This document shows, piece by piece, positions 1-8,487 of a stretch of DNA of 64,000 nucleotides. The translations under genes were made by a program, and so were the position numbers. The DNA lies in the NCBI RefSeq assembly GCF_030811475.1, contig NZ_JAUSQV010000001.1, positions 1,449,501-1,513,500 on the forward strand. Reading direction: 5' to 3'. Numbering within the stretch: the first letter of the stretch is position 1; each line of letters opens with the position of its first letter. This DNA comes from Nakamurella flavida. GTDB taxonomy: Bacteria; Actinomycetota; Actinomycetes; Mycobacteriales; Nakamurellaceae. Below the pieces are notes generated by a model that did not search any database, had not been told where the DNA came from, and saw only the letters and a list, made by a program, of their open reading frames with translations.

Positions 1-640
1 CCCGGGTCCCGACGAAGAGCAGGTAGTCCTCGGGCAGGCCGAGGCGTCGGCGGGCGGCGGCGTCCGGCGGACGGGCCCGTGACCAGGCCGGGGTGACCCC
101 GAGCGGGGTGACCACGATGTCCTTCACCAAGGGCCGGTAGGCCTCCAGCACCTGATCGGCGACGACCTGGCTGGGCGTGCAGACCACGGCCGCCCGGGCC
201 AGGCTGCGGGGCACCAGATCGACCAGTGCCCTGCTCCCGGCGTCCACGGTGTCGGGCATCCGCAGGTAGGCGAGGTCGTGGACGGTGACCACGCCGGCCG
301 CCCGACCGGTCGGCGGCAGCACGAAGTTGGTGGCGTGGAACACCCGGGCCACCGGGGCGAACCGCCGGACGGCGGGATGCTCCGCCCGGCTCCAGGCCGC
401 CCGCAGCAGCCGCGCCGGCACCGGCAGGGCGCGGCTGCGCACCCCGGCGGGAACGGCAGCGGCGAGGGCGCCCGCGCCCCGGGCGGTGAAGGCGGTGACC
501 GCCGGACGGATGTCGGGCTCGTCGACCAGCGCGACCAGCAGGTGCTCGGTGTAGCGGCCGATCCCCGTCCGCACCCCCAGCAGCGGGGTGCCGTCCAGCC
601 AGACGGCCAGCTCGTCGTGCGCGCCGGCCGCCCGGCTCAT
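1..640 (-). CDS. Glycosyltransferase family 4 protein (3' end outside window)
   Basis: Likely transfers a sugar from a nucleotide-sugar donor at the inner face of the membrane during surface polysaccharide assembly. Only the N-terminal 213 residues are present. They read as a GT4 mannosyltransferase-type N-domain: 'GVRTGIGRYTEHL' near residues 22-34, 'VFHATNFVLPP' near 89-99, 'VVTVHDLAYLR' shortly after, a 'VVCTPSQVVADQVLEAY' stretch, and the domain-linking 'LFVGTR' at the window edge. The ATG overlaps the stop of the upstream glycosyltransferase in an ATGA arrangement, so it is translationally coupled to the exporter operon. The catalytic C-domain (E-x7-E motif) is not visible, so donor and acceptor cannot be inferred. 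Confidence 0.85.
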   Translation of the reverse strand, partial: MSRAAGAHDELAVWLDGTPLLGVRTGIGRYTEHLLVALVDEPDIRPAVTAFTARGAGALAAAVPAGVRSRALPVPARLLRAAWSRAEHPAVRRFAPVARVFHATNFVLPPTGRAAGVVTVHDLAYLRMPDTVDAGSRALVDLVPRSLARAAVVCTPSQVVADQVLEAYRPLVKDIVVTPLGVTPAWSRARPPDAAARRRLGLPEDYLLFVGTR

Positions 641-3141
641 CTGCTCGCCCGTCGGCGCCGCTCCCCCGCCATCCGCTGCACCCGACCGCGGGCCATCTCG
701 ACCAGGCGGGTCACCCCGCCCTCGGCCAGATGCCGCCGGGCCGTCTGCACGTCGCCGCGCACCCGTTCCCGCAGGACGCGCCGGGCACTGGCCTGGCGGA
801 CCGGCACCAGGCTCTCCCGGGCGACCCGGTCGGGCGCGGTACGGGCGGTGCGGCAGAACTCCAGCAGCGGCGCGAGGGTCCGATCCCAGGTGAAGTCCTG
901 CGCCACGCGGCGGACGTTCTCCCGGGCCGCGTCGGCCATCTGCGTGTCGTAGAGCATCGACTCCAGGGCGACGGCCAGCGCGAGGGGATCGCTCTCCGCG
1001 ACCGCGACACCCAGCCCCTCGGCACTGACCAGATCACCGAAACCGTCACCGCGGGTGGTGACGATCGGCAGGTTCGCCCACAGGTAGTCCAGGATCCGGG
1101 TGCGGAAGGAGAAGGTCGTCTCGATGTGCTCGAAGTGCGTGCTCACCCCGACGTCGGCGTCCATCAGGTAGTTCTGCCGGTCGTGGTAGGGCACCCATTC
1201 CTCGTTGAAGAAGACGTGCACCCCCGTCAGGCCCAGACTCGCGGACAGCTCCCGTGCCCGGACGGCCATCTGCATCTGCGGCACGGCCGGGTTCGGGTGC
1301 TGCATGCCCAGGAAGAACAGTCGGACGTCCGGGTGGTCCTGGGCGAGCAGGGCCACGGCGGAGATCAGGCTCAGCGGGTCGAACCAGTTGTAGATCCCGC
1401 CGCCCCAGATGACGACCTTGTCCTGCGCGCCGATACCGGGGACGACACCGCGCAGGGCGGGGGCCGTGCGACGCGGCTGCAGGGCGGGCAGTCCGAACGG
1501 CACCACGGCCAGCAGCCGGTTCAGGCTGGTGTCCGAGGCGTAGTTCAACGGGTTGACCCGGCCGAGACCGGCCAGCTGGCCGAGCCAGAAGTGCCGCTGC
1601 CGCTCGCTGGCGCACAGGAAGAAGTCGCCGCGCAGGATCTGTTCGTTCAGCACCTCGGTGGCCGACTCGACCTCGTGCGTCCAGTTGCTGGGGCCCAGCT
1701 CCCGGGCCTGCTCCAGCTGCTCGAGGTGCATGGGGTCGTACAGGTCGACCACGACGACCTTCTCGGTGTTGCGGATCGCCGGGTAGAGGGCCATCGCGTG
1801 GCCCTGGAAGATGATGATGTCCGTCCAGTCGACGTGGACGTCGACGGCGTGGGCGTCACGCGGGGAGACGGCGATGACGTCGAAGTCCCGGGGCGAGACC
1901 GAGGCACTGGCCAGCGTCAGCAGGCGCACCTCGTGCTCCCGGCTGAGGAACTCGGCCATGTTCCAGGACCGGATGGCCGGTCCGGCCATCGCCTTGGCGA
2001 TCGGCTCGCCGGTGATGATGATGATGCGGCGCTTGCGCTCGCTCTCCTCGATCCCCAGCGCCCGGACGAGCTCGTCGTGCCCCTGCAGGTAGCGCGCGAT
2101 CGGGTAGGCCGGCTCCAGCAGCTTGCCGAACAGCGGACGCAGCTCGCTGTCGGCGACCTGGCGGCGCTTCTGCAGATCCTCGCGGGTCCGCGTCATCGAG
2201 GTGATCTGCTCGACGAACTGGTCGATGGCGTAGATGCCGGCCAGCGTCTCCTTCGACACGGGCCGGTCGGGCTCGGTGTCCCCACCCGGGCGGCGCAGGT
2301 CCAGCTCGGTGGAGTCCAGATCGCCCCGGGCGACCGCCCGACGCACGGCGAGCAGCAGGGCGCCGGGGAAGAGCTTGGCCAGCGACGCGTCGTCCAGGTT
2401 CTTGTACATGGTGAACAGGGCGTTGCGCTCCAGGAGGTAGTTCTCCTTGAACTGCCCGAAGGACTTCATCGAGGCGTGGTGCTTGTGGAAGGCCAGCGAC
2501 CGGGGCTGGTAGCGGACCTTCCAGCCCAGCAGGTTGATCCGCCAGCCGAGGTCGACGTCCTCGTAGAACATGAAGTAGCGCTCGTCGAAGCCCTCGATGT
2601 GCTCGAAGAGATCGGCCCGGACGAACATGGCCGCGCCCGTCCCGAACAGGACGTCCTTGGGCTGGGAGAAGCGTTCGTCGTCCGGGGACTCGCAGTGCGG
2701 CTTGTACCCCATCCCGAACCAGGTGACGGAGCCGTCGACGAAGTCGATGTTCTCCCCCTCCCAGTCCAGGACCTTGCTGGCCACCGCACCGATGGCCGGG
2801 TCCTCGTCGAAGGTGGCCACCGCGGCCCGGATCCACTGGTCGTCCGGGCGGGCGTCGTTGTTGAGGAAGGCGACGAACTCGCCGCGGGAGCGCCGGACGC
2901 CGAGGTTGCAGCCCCCGGCGAAGCCGAGGTTCTCCCCGGACTCGACGAGCTCGACGTCCGGATCGGCCGCCGCGATGCGCGCCGCCGAGTCGTCCCCGGA
3001 GTGGTTCTCGACCACCACGATCTCGAGCTTCTCGGCCGGCCAGTCGATCTGGCGGAGGGTGCGGATCGCGGTGATGGTGTCGTCGGCGCCCCGGAAGTTC
3101 ACGAGGACGACCGAGACGAGGCCGGCGGTGCGGGGGGTCAT
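637..3141 (-). CDS. Bifunctional GT2-GT4 glycosyltransferase
   Basis: An 834-residue fusion of two glycosyltransferases. The N-terminal 260 residues are a GT-A family 2 domain: 'SVVLVNFRG' near the start, 'VVENHSGDDSA', 'GENLGFAGGCNLG' and the nucleotide-sugar site 'LNNDARPD' near residue 95, followed by the 'FMFYEDVDLGWR' acceptor loop. From about residue 360 to 780 it resembles a GT-B family 4 enzyme ('IWGGGIYNWFDPLSLISA', a terminal 'TRGDGFGDLV' segment). I chose this ATG because GGAAAGG lies upstream at proper spacing and homology begins directly after it; the longer in-frame extension is low complexity. It probably adds two consecutive sugars to the polymer exported by the adjacent Wzm/Wzt pair. 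Confidence 0.88.
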   Translation of the reverse strand: MTPRTAGLVSVVLVNFRGADDTITAIRTLRQIDWPAEKLEIVVVENHSGDDSAARIAAADPDVELVESGENLGFAGGCNLGVRRSRGEFVAFLNNDARPDDQWIRAAVATFDEDPAIGAVASKVLDWEGENIDFVDGSVTWFGMGYKPHCESPDDERFSQPKDVLFGTGAAMFVRADLFEHIEGFDERYFMFYEDVDLGWRINLLGWKVRYQPRSLAFHKHHASMKSFGQFKENYLLERNALFTMYKNLDDASLAKLFPGALLLAVRRAVARGDLDSTELDLRRPGGDTEPDRPVSKETLAGIYAIDQFVEQITSMTRTREDLQKRRQVADSELRPLFGKLLEPAYPIARYLQGHDELVRALGIEESERKRRIIIITGEPIAKAMAGPAIRSWNMAEFLSREHEVRLLTLASASVSPRDFDVIAVSPRDAHAVDVHVDWTDIIIFQGHAMALYPAIRNTEKVVVVDLYDPMHLEQLEQARELGPSNWTHEVESATEVLNEQILRGDFFLCASERQRHFWLGQLAGLGRVNPLNYASDTSLNRLLAVVPFGLPALQPRRTAPALRGVVPGIGAQDKVVIWGGGIYNWFDPLSLISAVALLAQDHPDVRLFFLGMQHPNPAVPQMQMAVRARELSASLGLTGVHVFFNEEWVPYHDRQNYLMDADVGVSTHFEHIETTFSFRTRILDYLWANLPIVTTRGDGFGDLVSAEGLGVAVAESDPLALAVALESMLYDTQMADAARENVRRVAQDFTWDRTLAPLLEFCRTARTAPDRVARESLVPVRQASARRVLRERVRGDVQTARRHLAEGGVTRLVEMARGRVQRMAGERRRRASR

Positions 3142-3226
3142 GACGACGCCTTTCCGGGTGCGGGGACTGCAGCGGGATCGGACCGGGCGGGGGACGGACG
3201 GCCGGCGACCGCCCCGTCGGGCCCGC

Positions 3227-4450
3227 TCACCGCTGGGTGACGAGGTTCTGCCAGCGGCCGCCCAGGAAGACGACCCCACCGGACTCCCGCGGGGTGCCGG
3301 CGTCGATGACGTCGAACCGGGCGATGTTGCGGACGAAGTCGAACTGGTGGGTGGTGGTGGAGTCCACGATGCTCGCGGTGATGTCGAAGGTGCCCGGCTG
3401 CAGCATCAGGGCGGGGACGACCATGTCGATGCTGCCGGTGCCGTCGATGTGATCGGCGACGAACTCGCCGTCCCGACTGTGGAAGCCCCAGAGCCGGTAA
3501 CCGTCCAGCACGTCGATGGCCAGGCCGAAGACGGGGTTGGGGATGCGTTCCCGGGCGTCGTAGTGCACCCGCACGGTGAACGGTTCCATGGCCCGGAAGG
3601 CGGACTGCGGGGTGCCCTCCCGGCCCAGGATCTCCACCCGGGTGATCACCGCCTCGCCGGTGCCGACGCGCTCGACGGTCTCCACGGCCCCCGAGGTGGT
3701 GGCCACCGACTCGACCCTGGACACGCTGGTCTTGTCGACGTAGTCGTCGACCGTCCGGCCGACCGGCCCCGACTCGACCAGGTGCCCGTGGTCGAGCCAG
3801 GCGGCCGCGTCGCACATGGACCGCATGGTGCCCATGGCGTGGCTGACCACGACGACCGTCTTGCCCGAGGCCCGGAACGCCGCGAACTTCTCCATGCACT
3901 TCTGCTGGAAGGCGGAGTCACCCACGGCCAGCACCTCGTCGACCAGCAGGATGTCCGGATCCACGTTGATGGCGATGGCGAACCCGAGCCGGACGTACAT
4001 GCCCGAGGAGTAGTTCTTCACCGGTTGGTCGATGAACGCCTCGATGCCCGAGAAGTCGACGATCTCGTCGAACTTGCGCTCCAGGTCCTTGCGGCTCAGG
4101 CCGAGGATGGACCCGTTCAGGAAGACGTTCTCCCGCCCGGACAGCTCCGGGTGGAACCCGGACCCCAGCTCCAGCAGGGCGGCGAGCCGACCGTGCGTGG
4201 TGACCTGCCCGTGGTCGGGCTGCAGGATCTTGGCCACGCACTTGAGCAGGGTCGACTTGCCCGAGCCGTTCTCCCCGATCAGCCCGAAGGTGGTGCCCTC
4301 GGGGATCTCGAAGGAGACGTCGCGCAGCGCCCAGAACTCGTCGAAGGTGGCGCGCTTGCCGCGCATGAGCGCGGCCTTGAGCGACTGGTTGCGCTCCCGG
4401 TAGAGGCGGAACCGTTTGGAGACGCCGTCGACGACGACCGCGGAACTCAT
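3227..4450 (-). CDS. wzt: Polysaccharide ABC transporter ATP-binding protein (Wzt-type)
   Basis: ATPase subunit that powers export of a lipid-linked polysaccharide across the cytoplasmic membrane. Residues 1-245 form the nucleotide-binding domain with Walker A GENGSGKST at 59-67, signature 'YSSGM' at 147-151, Walker B 'ILLVDE' at 167-172 and the switch histidine in 'VVVSHAMG'. Residues from about 250 to 407 form a beta-rich C-terminal extension like the carbohydrate-binding domain of Wzt proteins that recognise a modified chain end. The ATG overlaps the stop of the upstream methyltransferase (ATGA), a sensible pairing because chain-end methylation often serves as the export signal in Wzt_C systems. 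The permease partner lies three genes upstream in the same operon. Confidence 0.92.
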   Translation of the reverse strand: MSSAVVVDGVSKRFRLYRERNQSLKAALMRGKRATFDEFWALRDVSFEIPEGTTFGLIGENGSGKSTLLKCVAKILQPDHGQVTTHGRLAALLELGSGFHPELSGRENVFLNGSILGLSRKDLERKFDEIVDFSGIEAFIDQPVKNYSSGMYVRLGFAIAINVDPDILLVDEVLAVGDSAFQQKCMEKFAAFRASGKTVVVVSHAMGTMRSMCDAAAWLDHGHLVESGPVGRTVDDYVDKTSVSRVESVATTSGAVETVERVGTGEAVITRVEILGREGTPQSAFRAMEPFTVRVHYDARERIPNPVFGLAIDVLDGYRLWGFHSRDGEFVADHIDGTGSIDMVVPALMLQPGTFDITASIVDSTTTHQFDFVRNIARFDVIDAGTPRESGGVVFLGGRWQNLVTQR

Positions 4451-5733
4451 CGGGCTCCCCGGACGACCCGGCGCGCCACGCGGACGGGGGTGGTCGCCAC
4501 CCGCCAGCCGGTGGGGCCGAGCAGCGATCGGGCCGCCGAGCGGACCCGACCCCCGCCCGGTCGGGGACCCGGGCCGCCCGACCGCAGACGGGCCTCCTGC
4601 AGCTCGGCGATGGTCTCGGCCAGCCGGCGGTGGGCGTTCTGGCTGTCGGCGATGGACTTGGCCAGCTCGCTGTGGGCGTAGGTCGCGTCCCGGCGGGCCT
4701 CGACCGCCGTGGCGACCGCCTGGCCGACGTCGTACCGCATGCGGCCGACCTGGGCCTCGCACCCGATGACGAAGTCGCGCTGGCCCAGGGCCTCCCGCCG
4801 CAGGGCGGTGATGGTCGCCCGGGCGCCGCCCAGGTCGGCCCGGACGGCGTCCAGCTCCCCGCGGACGGCGTCCAGCTCGCCGCGGACCGCGTCGACCTCC
4901 GCGCGGGCACCGGCCAGATGGGAGGTGGCCTCGGCCAGCTCGGTGTGCACGTCCCGGGGCGGGGCGGCGGGGGTGGTGGAGAGCTCGATCCGGGTCTCCT
5001 GGACGACGGTGGTGCCGTCGGCACCGTCCCCGCCCTCCGGCCGCAGGGCCGCGGAGACCACGAACTGGTAGGTGTCGGCGTCGCGCTGCTGACGGACCCA
5101 GTGCACCGCGTCGGCGGGCAGCTCGGCCGCGTCCACGGCGACCTCGGTGCCCAGCGCATCGGCGCTGGTCCCCCGGAGCCGGACGACCTGCAGCCCGACG
5201 TCGGTCAGCATCTCGACCAGGCTGCGGCGGGTGAAGAAGCGGATGTGGGTGCGGTCCAGCAGACCCGTCGGGGTGTACCGCCAGCGACCCTGCAGCAGGG
5301 CGAGCCGGACGGACCCGTGCGAGACGTTCGGGACCGAGATGACCACCGTGCCGCCGGGCCGCAGCAGCCGCAGGGAGGACCGCAGCACCGCCACCGGGTC
5401 GAGCAGGTGCTCCAGGACGTCGCCGAAGACCAGGACGTCGAACGAGGCCGGCGGGAACTGCTCGCCGAGCTCGACCTGGTTGAGATCGGCCACCACCAGC
5501 CGGTCCAGCACGGGGCGGGCCTTCTCGGCCTCCACCTCGTCGTACTCCACGCCGCTGACCGTGCACCCGCGTTCCACCAACGCACCGGCGAGGTAACCGC
5601 TGGCGCAGCCGACGTCGAGCACCGATCGCTCGCTGCCGATCAGGTCGAGCATGAGGGCGTGGCTGGTGTTCATCTCGGCTGGATCCACCGTCGCCTGGTA
5701 CACGGACACTTCGGGCGTTCCTCTCGTCGTCAT
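4447..5733 (-). CDS. SAM-dependent methyltransferase with long C-terminal coiled coil
   Basis: Class I methyltransferase of 428 residues. The SAM-binding glycine motif 'VLDVGCASGYL' lies at residues 38-48, followed by 'VLVFGDVLEHLLDPV' (post-II acidic motif) and 'GGTVVISVPN'. After about residue 240 the chain is rich in E, A, R and Q heptads (repeated 'VRGELDA' units near 275-290), predicting a coiled coil up to about residue 390 and then a basic tail. Coiled coils coupled to methyltransferases act as molecular rulers in some O-antigen systems (WbdD family); whether this protein measures chain length is inference. It is immediately upstream of and coupled to the Wzt ATPase. Confidence 0.85.
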   Translation of the reverse strand: MTTRGTPEVSVYQATVDPAEMNTSHALMLDLIGSERSVLDVGCASGYLAGALVERGCTVSGVEYDEVEAEKARPVLDRLVVADLNQVELGEQFPPASFDVLVFGDVLEHLLDPVAVLRSSLRLLRPGGTVVISVPNVSHGSVRLALLQGRWRYTPTGLLDRTHIRFFTRRSLVEMLTDVGLQVVRLRGTSADALGTEVAVDAAELPADAVHWVRQQRDADTYQFVVSAALRPEGGDGADGTTVVQETRIELSTTPAAPPRDVHTELAEATSHLAGARAEVDAVRGELDAVRGELDAVRADLGGARATITALRREALGQRDFVIGCEAQVGRMRYDVGQAVATAVEARRDATYAHSELAKSIADSQNAHRRLAETIAELQEARLRSGGPGPRPGGGRVRSAARSLLGPTGWRVATTPVRVARRVVRGAR

Positions 5734-5849
5734 GCGATGGGGCTGACTGCGGTGTGGCTCGGTGCGGTACGGCTCGGTCGGCGGCCGGGCGGCATCGTCT
5801 CACGGGCACCGGCACACCCGGGGTCCTCGCGGCCCCGGCCGCCGGGATG

Positions 5850-7424
5850 TCAGCGGGTGAAGGCGGGGAGGTAGGGATCGACGTCCGGGGTCTCCCACCG
5901 GTGGATGACGAACTCGTGCTCCCAGGGCTGCACCGTCTTGTCCCTGGTCCGGGACTCGAAGTGGAACAGCCGCACCTCGGAGAGCCAGACCAGGCGGTAA
6001 CCCCGGGACCGGATCTTGAACGAGAAGTCCACGTCGTTGAAGCTGCCGGGGAGTTCCTCGCAGAACCCGCCGACCTCCTCGTAGACCTCGCGGCGCAGGG
6101 CCACGCACGCCGCCGTCAATCCGGAACACTCCCGGTTGACCAGCAGTGCGCCGAAGTACCCCAGGTAGTCGTCGGGACCGCCCATGAAGACGTGCTCGTA
6201 GTGGTCCTTCAGGGCGATCAGGCCCGCGTGCTGCACGGTCGAGTCGGTGAACAGCAGGTGGGCGCCGGTCAGCCCGACACCGGGCTCGGCCAGCGGCGCC
6301 ACCAGGTCGGCCAGCCAGTTCGCCGAGATGGCCTCGACGTCGTCGTTCAGCATGACCACGACGTCGCCGGTGGAGGCCAGGAACCCCAGGTTGCACTTCG
6401 CGCTGAAGTTGAACGGCCCGGAGAACGGCACGAGCACCAGGCGGTCCCCGGCGATCTCGGCCAGCTCGTCCAGCACGCTCTGCGGGGTGGGCAGGTCGTG
6501 GACGACGACGATCTCCACCCGGTCGACCCCGCCGCTCTCGACCACGGACCGCACGGCGTCCAGCACGTAGACGCGGCGCCGACCCCAGACCAGGCCGTCG
6601 GACCCGCGGGTGGGGATGACGACGCTGACCGTGGTGCTCGGGTCGTGGGTGCGGACCACCCGGTAGTAGCCGGGATGCGACCCGAACTCGGCCGTGCCGG
6701 CGATGCCGACCCGGTCCAGGTGGTCGGCGACGGCGCGGCGGCCGGCCTCCCAGGCGTACGGCTTGGCGTCGACGTCGCCGGCGGCCGACCCCGGGATCAC
6801 CCGCCAGTGGTAGAGGATCTCCGGCACGTGCACCACCGAGCGGGCCAGCTCGGTCACCCGCAGCACCAGGTCGTGGTCCTGGCTGCCGTCGTACCCGGCC
6901 CGGAATCCCCCCACCTGCTCGACGAGCGAGGCCCGCAGCACCGACAGGTGACCGGTGTACATGTGCGCGCGGAGTCGCTCGGGAGACCAGTCGGGCTTGC
7001 GGAACTCGTCGTAGAACTCCCCCTCGGCGTCGAGCTTGTCCTCGTCGCTGTACAGGTAGTCCGCGGTCGGGTCCGCCGCGATGGCGTCCGCCATCACCTG
7101 CAGCGCGTCGGGGGTCAGCAGGTCGTCGTGGTCCACCAGCACCACGAACTCGCCGGTGGCGGCGGCGAGCCCGTCGTTGCTGGTGACCACGATCCGGCCG
7201 TTCTCGGGCCGCTCGATGACGGTGATCCGCCGGTCGCGGCGGGCGGCGTTCCGCAGCACGATGCGGACCTGCGGGTTCGGCGAGTTGTCGTCGACCAGGA
7301 TCAGCTCCCAGTCGGCGAACTCCTGCTCGCGGACGGAGGCGATCATCTCGGCGAGGACGTCGACCGGCGGGTTGTAGACCGGGGTGACGACCGAGAACAG
7401 CGGGCGGCGGGGGGGACGGGTCAT
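5850..7424 (-). CDS. Glycosyltransferase with two GT2 domains
   Basis: A 524-residue cytosolic glycosyltransferase with tandem GT-A family 2 modules. The first begins 'FSVVTPVYNPP' and contains 'ILVDDNSPNPQV' and the DxD-like 'VLVDHDDLLTPDALQ' near residue 100. The second begins around residue 250 with 'SVVIPTRGSDGLVWG' and has 'GDVVVMLNDDVEAI', then 'GGFCEELPGSFNDVDFSFKIRS' as acceptor-side motif. Such double GT2 proteins often make alternating or repeating linkages. The start was chosen at the ATG preceded by GGGAG; upstream in-frame sequence has no family similarity. It lies 58 bp downstream of the Wzm permease in the same operon. Confidence 0.9.
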   Translation of the reverse strand: MTRPPRRPLFSVVTPVYNPPVDVLAEMIASVREQEFADWELILVDDNSPNPQVRIVLRNAARRDRRITVIERPENGRIVVTSNDGLAAATGEFVVLVDHDDLLTPDALQVMADAIAADPTADYLYSDEDKLDAEGEFYDEFRKPDWSPERLRAHMYTGHLSVLRASLVEQVGGFRAGYDGSQDHDLVLRVTELARSVVHVPEILYHWRVIPGSAAGDVDAKPYAWEAGRRAVADHLDRVGIAGTAEFGSHPGYYRVVRTHDPSTTVSVVIPTRGSDGLVWGRRRVYVLDAVRSVVESGGVDRVEIVVVHDLPTPQSVLDELAEIAGDRLVLVPFSGPFNFSAKCNLGFLASTGDVVVMLNDDVEAISANWLADLVAPLAEPGVGLTGAHLLFTDSTVQHAGLIALKDHYEHVFMGGPDDYLGYFGALLVNRECSGLTAACVALRREVYEEVGGFCEELPGSFNDVDFSFKIRSRGYRLVWLSEVRLFHFESRTRDKTVQPWEHEFVIHRWETPDVDPYLPAFTR

Positions 7425-7482
7425 CGCGCTGCTCCCGGGGAGAGGGTGGGGACGGACAGCCGGTCGGATCGGGCCGGGCGCG

Positions 7483-8316
7483 TCACAGCTCCTCCGCGAC
7501 CTTGCCCTGGAACCGGGAGAACACCCAGGCGCCCAGGGCGAGGGAGACCACGGCCGCACCCAGGCAGTAGGTCATGTCGCTCCAGTCCGGTACCCGGTTG
7601 TCGTAGATGAGGTTCCGGAAGACGGTGGCGAACCGCTCGGTCGGGTTGAGCCGGTACAGGAAGGTCAGCGGGAAGTCGTTCCCCTCCGCCCGCCAGGTCG
7701 CCTCCTTGGCCGCGATCAGGCTCACCGGGTAGACGATCGGGGTCAGGTAGAACCACACCTGCATGCCGATGCCGACGAACTGGGCGGTGTCGCGGAAGTA
7801 GACGTTGGCGATCGACAGCATGAGCCCGATGCCGAGGCCGAAGGCGGCCAGCAGCAGGACGAACACCGCGATGAGCGGGATGTAGAACCAAATCTGACTG
7901 CCGAAGATCACCGCCACCACGGCGAGCACCAGCAGCTCGAAACCGAAGGTGACCAGCGAGGCCAGCATGTTCGAGGCGACGAGGGTGTAGCGCGGGAAGT
8001 AGACCTTCTGCAGCAGGTTGGAGTTGCCCAGCAGGGCGTTCATCCCGCCGTTGACGGTGTTGCTGAAGAAGTTCCACGGCAGCAGCGCGCAGGCCAGCCA
8101 CAGGGTGAAGTTGTCGATACCGCTGGGATCACCGACCGCCGGCTGCGCCCGGAGCACGAACCCGAACACCACGGTGTAAATGGCCAGCGAGGCGATCGGG
8201 TTGAGCAACGACCAGGCCTGCCCGAGAAAGCTCCGCTTGTACTTGCCGCGGACCTCCCGCATCGTCAGGTTGCCGAGGATCTCCCGGGAACCCCGCAGAT
8301 CCGACAGGACACTCAT
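7483..8316 (-). CDS. wzm: Polysaccharide ABC transporter permease (Wzm-type, ABC-2)
   Basis: Integral membrane subunit of the polysaccharide exporter, 277 residues with about six hydrophobic segments. It opens with the amphipathic interface sequence typical of ABC-2 exporters ('LTMREVRGKYKRSFLGQAWSLLNP', given here as the region of residues 17-41), then transmembrane stretches such as 'SLAIYTVVFGFVL' and 'LLVLAVVAVIFG'. The 'FVGIGMQVWFYLTPIVYP' segment near the C-terminus is characteristic of Wzm/TagG permeases. A GAGG ribosome site lies 8 nt upstream of the ATG. It is the first gene of a minus-strand operon that continues through glycosyltransferases, methyltransferase and Wzt to the left window edge. 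Confidence 0.93.
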   Translation of the reverse strand: MSVLSDLRGSREILGNLTMREVRGKYKRSFLGQAWSLLNPIASLAIYTVVFGFVLRAQPAVGDPSGIDNFTLWLACALLPWNFFSNTVNGGMNALLGNSNLLQKVYFPRYTLVASNMLASLVTFGFELLVLAVVAVIFGSQIWFYIPLIAVFVLLLAAFGLGIGLMLSIANVYFRDTAQFVGIGMQVWFYLTPIVYPVSLIAAKEATWRAEGNDFPLTFLYRLNPTERFATVFRNLIYDNRVPDWSDMTYCLGAAVVSLALGAWVFSRFQGKVAEEL

Positions 8317-8388
8317 CCTTGATTCCTCACGTCAGACCGTGCGCGGACCGTGCCGCTCGGCAGGGGTCGGCCCGATACCGGGCCGGCG

Positions 8389-8414
8389 GGCTCCCGAGCC
8401 CGGGAGCCATCGTA
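8389..8414 (-). promoter_or_regulatory. Candidate -10 element and leader hairpin of the exporter operon
   Basis: On the minus strand a TACGAT hexamer is followed within 2 nt by a perfect 8-bp stem (GGCTCCCG / CGGGAGCC) with a 4-nt loop, about 75 nt before the permease start. No convincing -35 is visible. The transcript would therefore begin at a hairpin; alternatively this hairpin is a second terminator for the upstream epimerase. Confidence 0.3.
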
Positions 8415-8460
8415 ACGACGGAGCCCGCCGCGGCGGACCGTTCCGGCGTGCTCGGCGTGC

Positions 8461-8481
8461 CCGGGCGGTCGCGGCGCCCGG
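8461..8481 (-). terminator. Hairpin after the epimerase gene
   Basis: A 7-bp perfect stem (CCGGGCG / CGCCCGG) with a 7-nt loop begins 6 nt beyond the epimerase stop codon. There is no T tract, which is usual for GC-rich actinobacterial terminators. Confidence 0.5.
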
Positions 8482-8487
8482 CGGTGG

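Noticed and set aside
730-3240. 836-codon plus-strand frame opposite the GT2-GT4 gene
   Set aside because: Low-complexity translation antisense to a clear bifunctional glycosyltransferase; no ribosome site.
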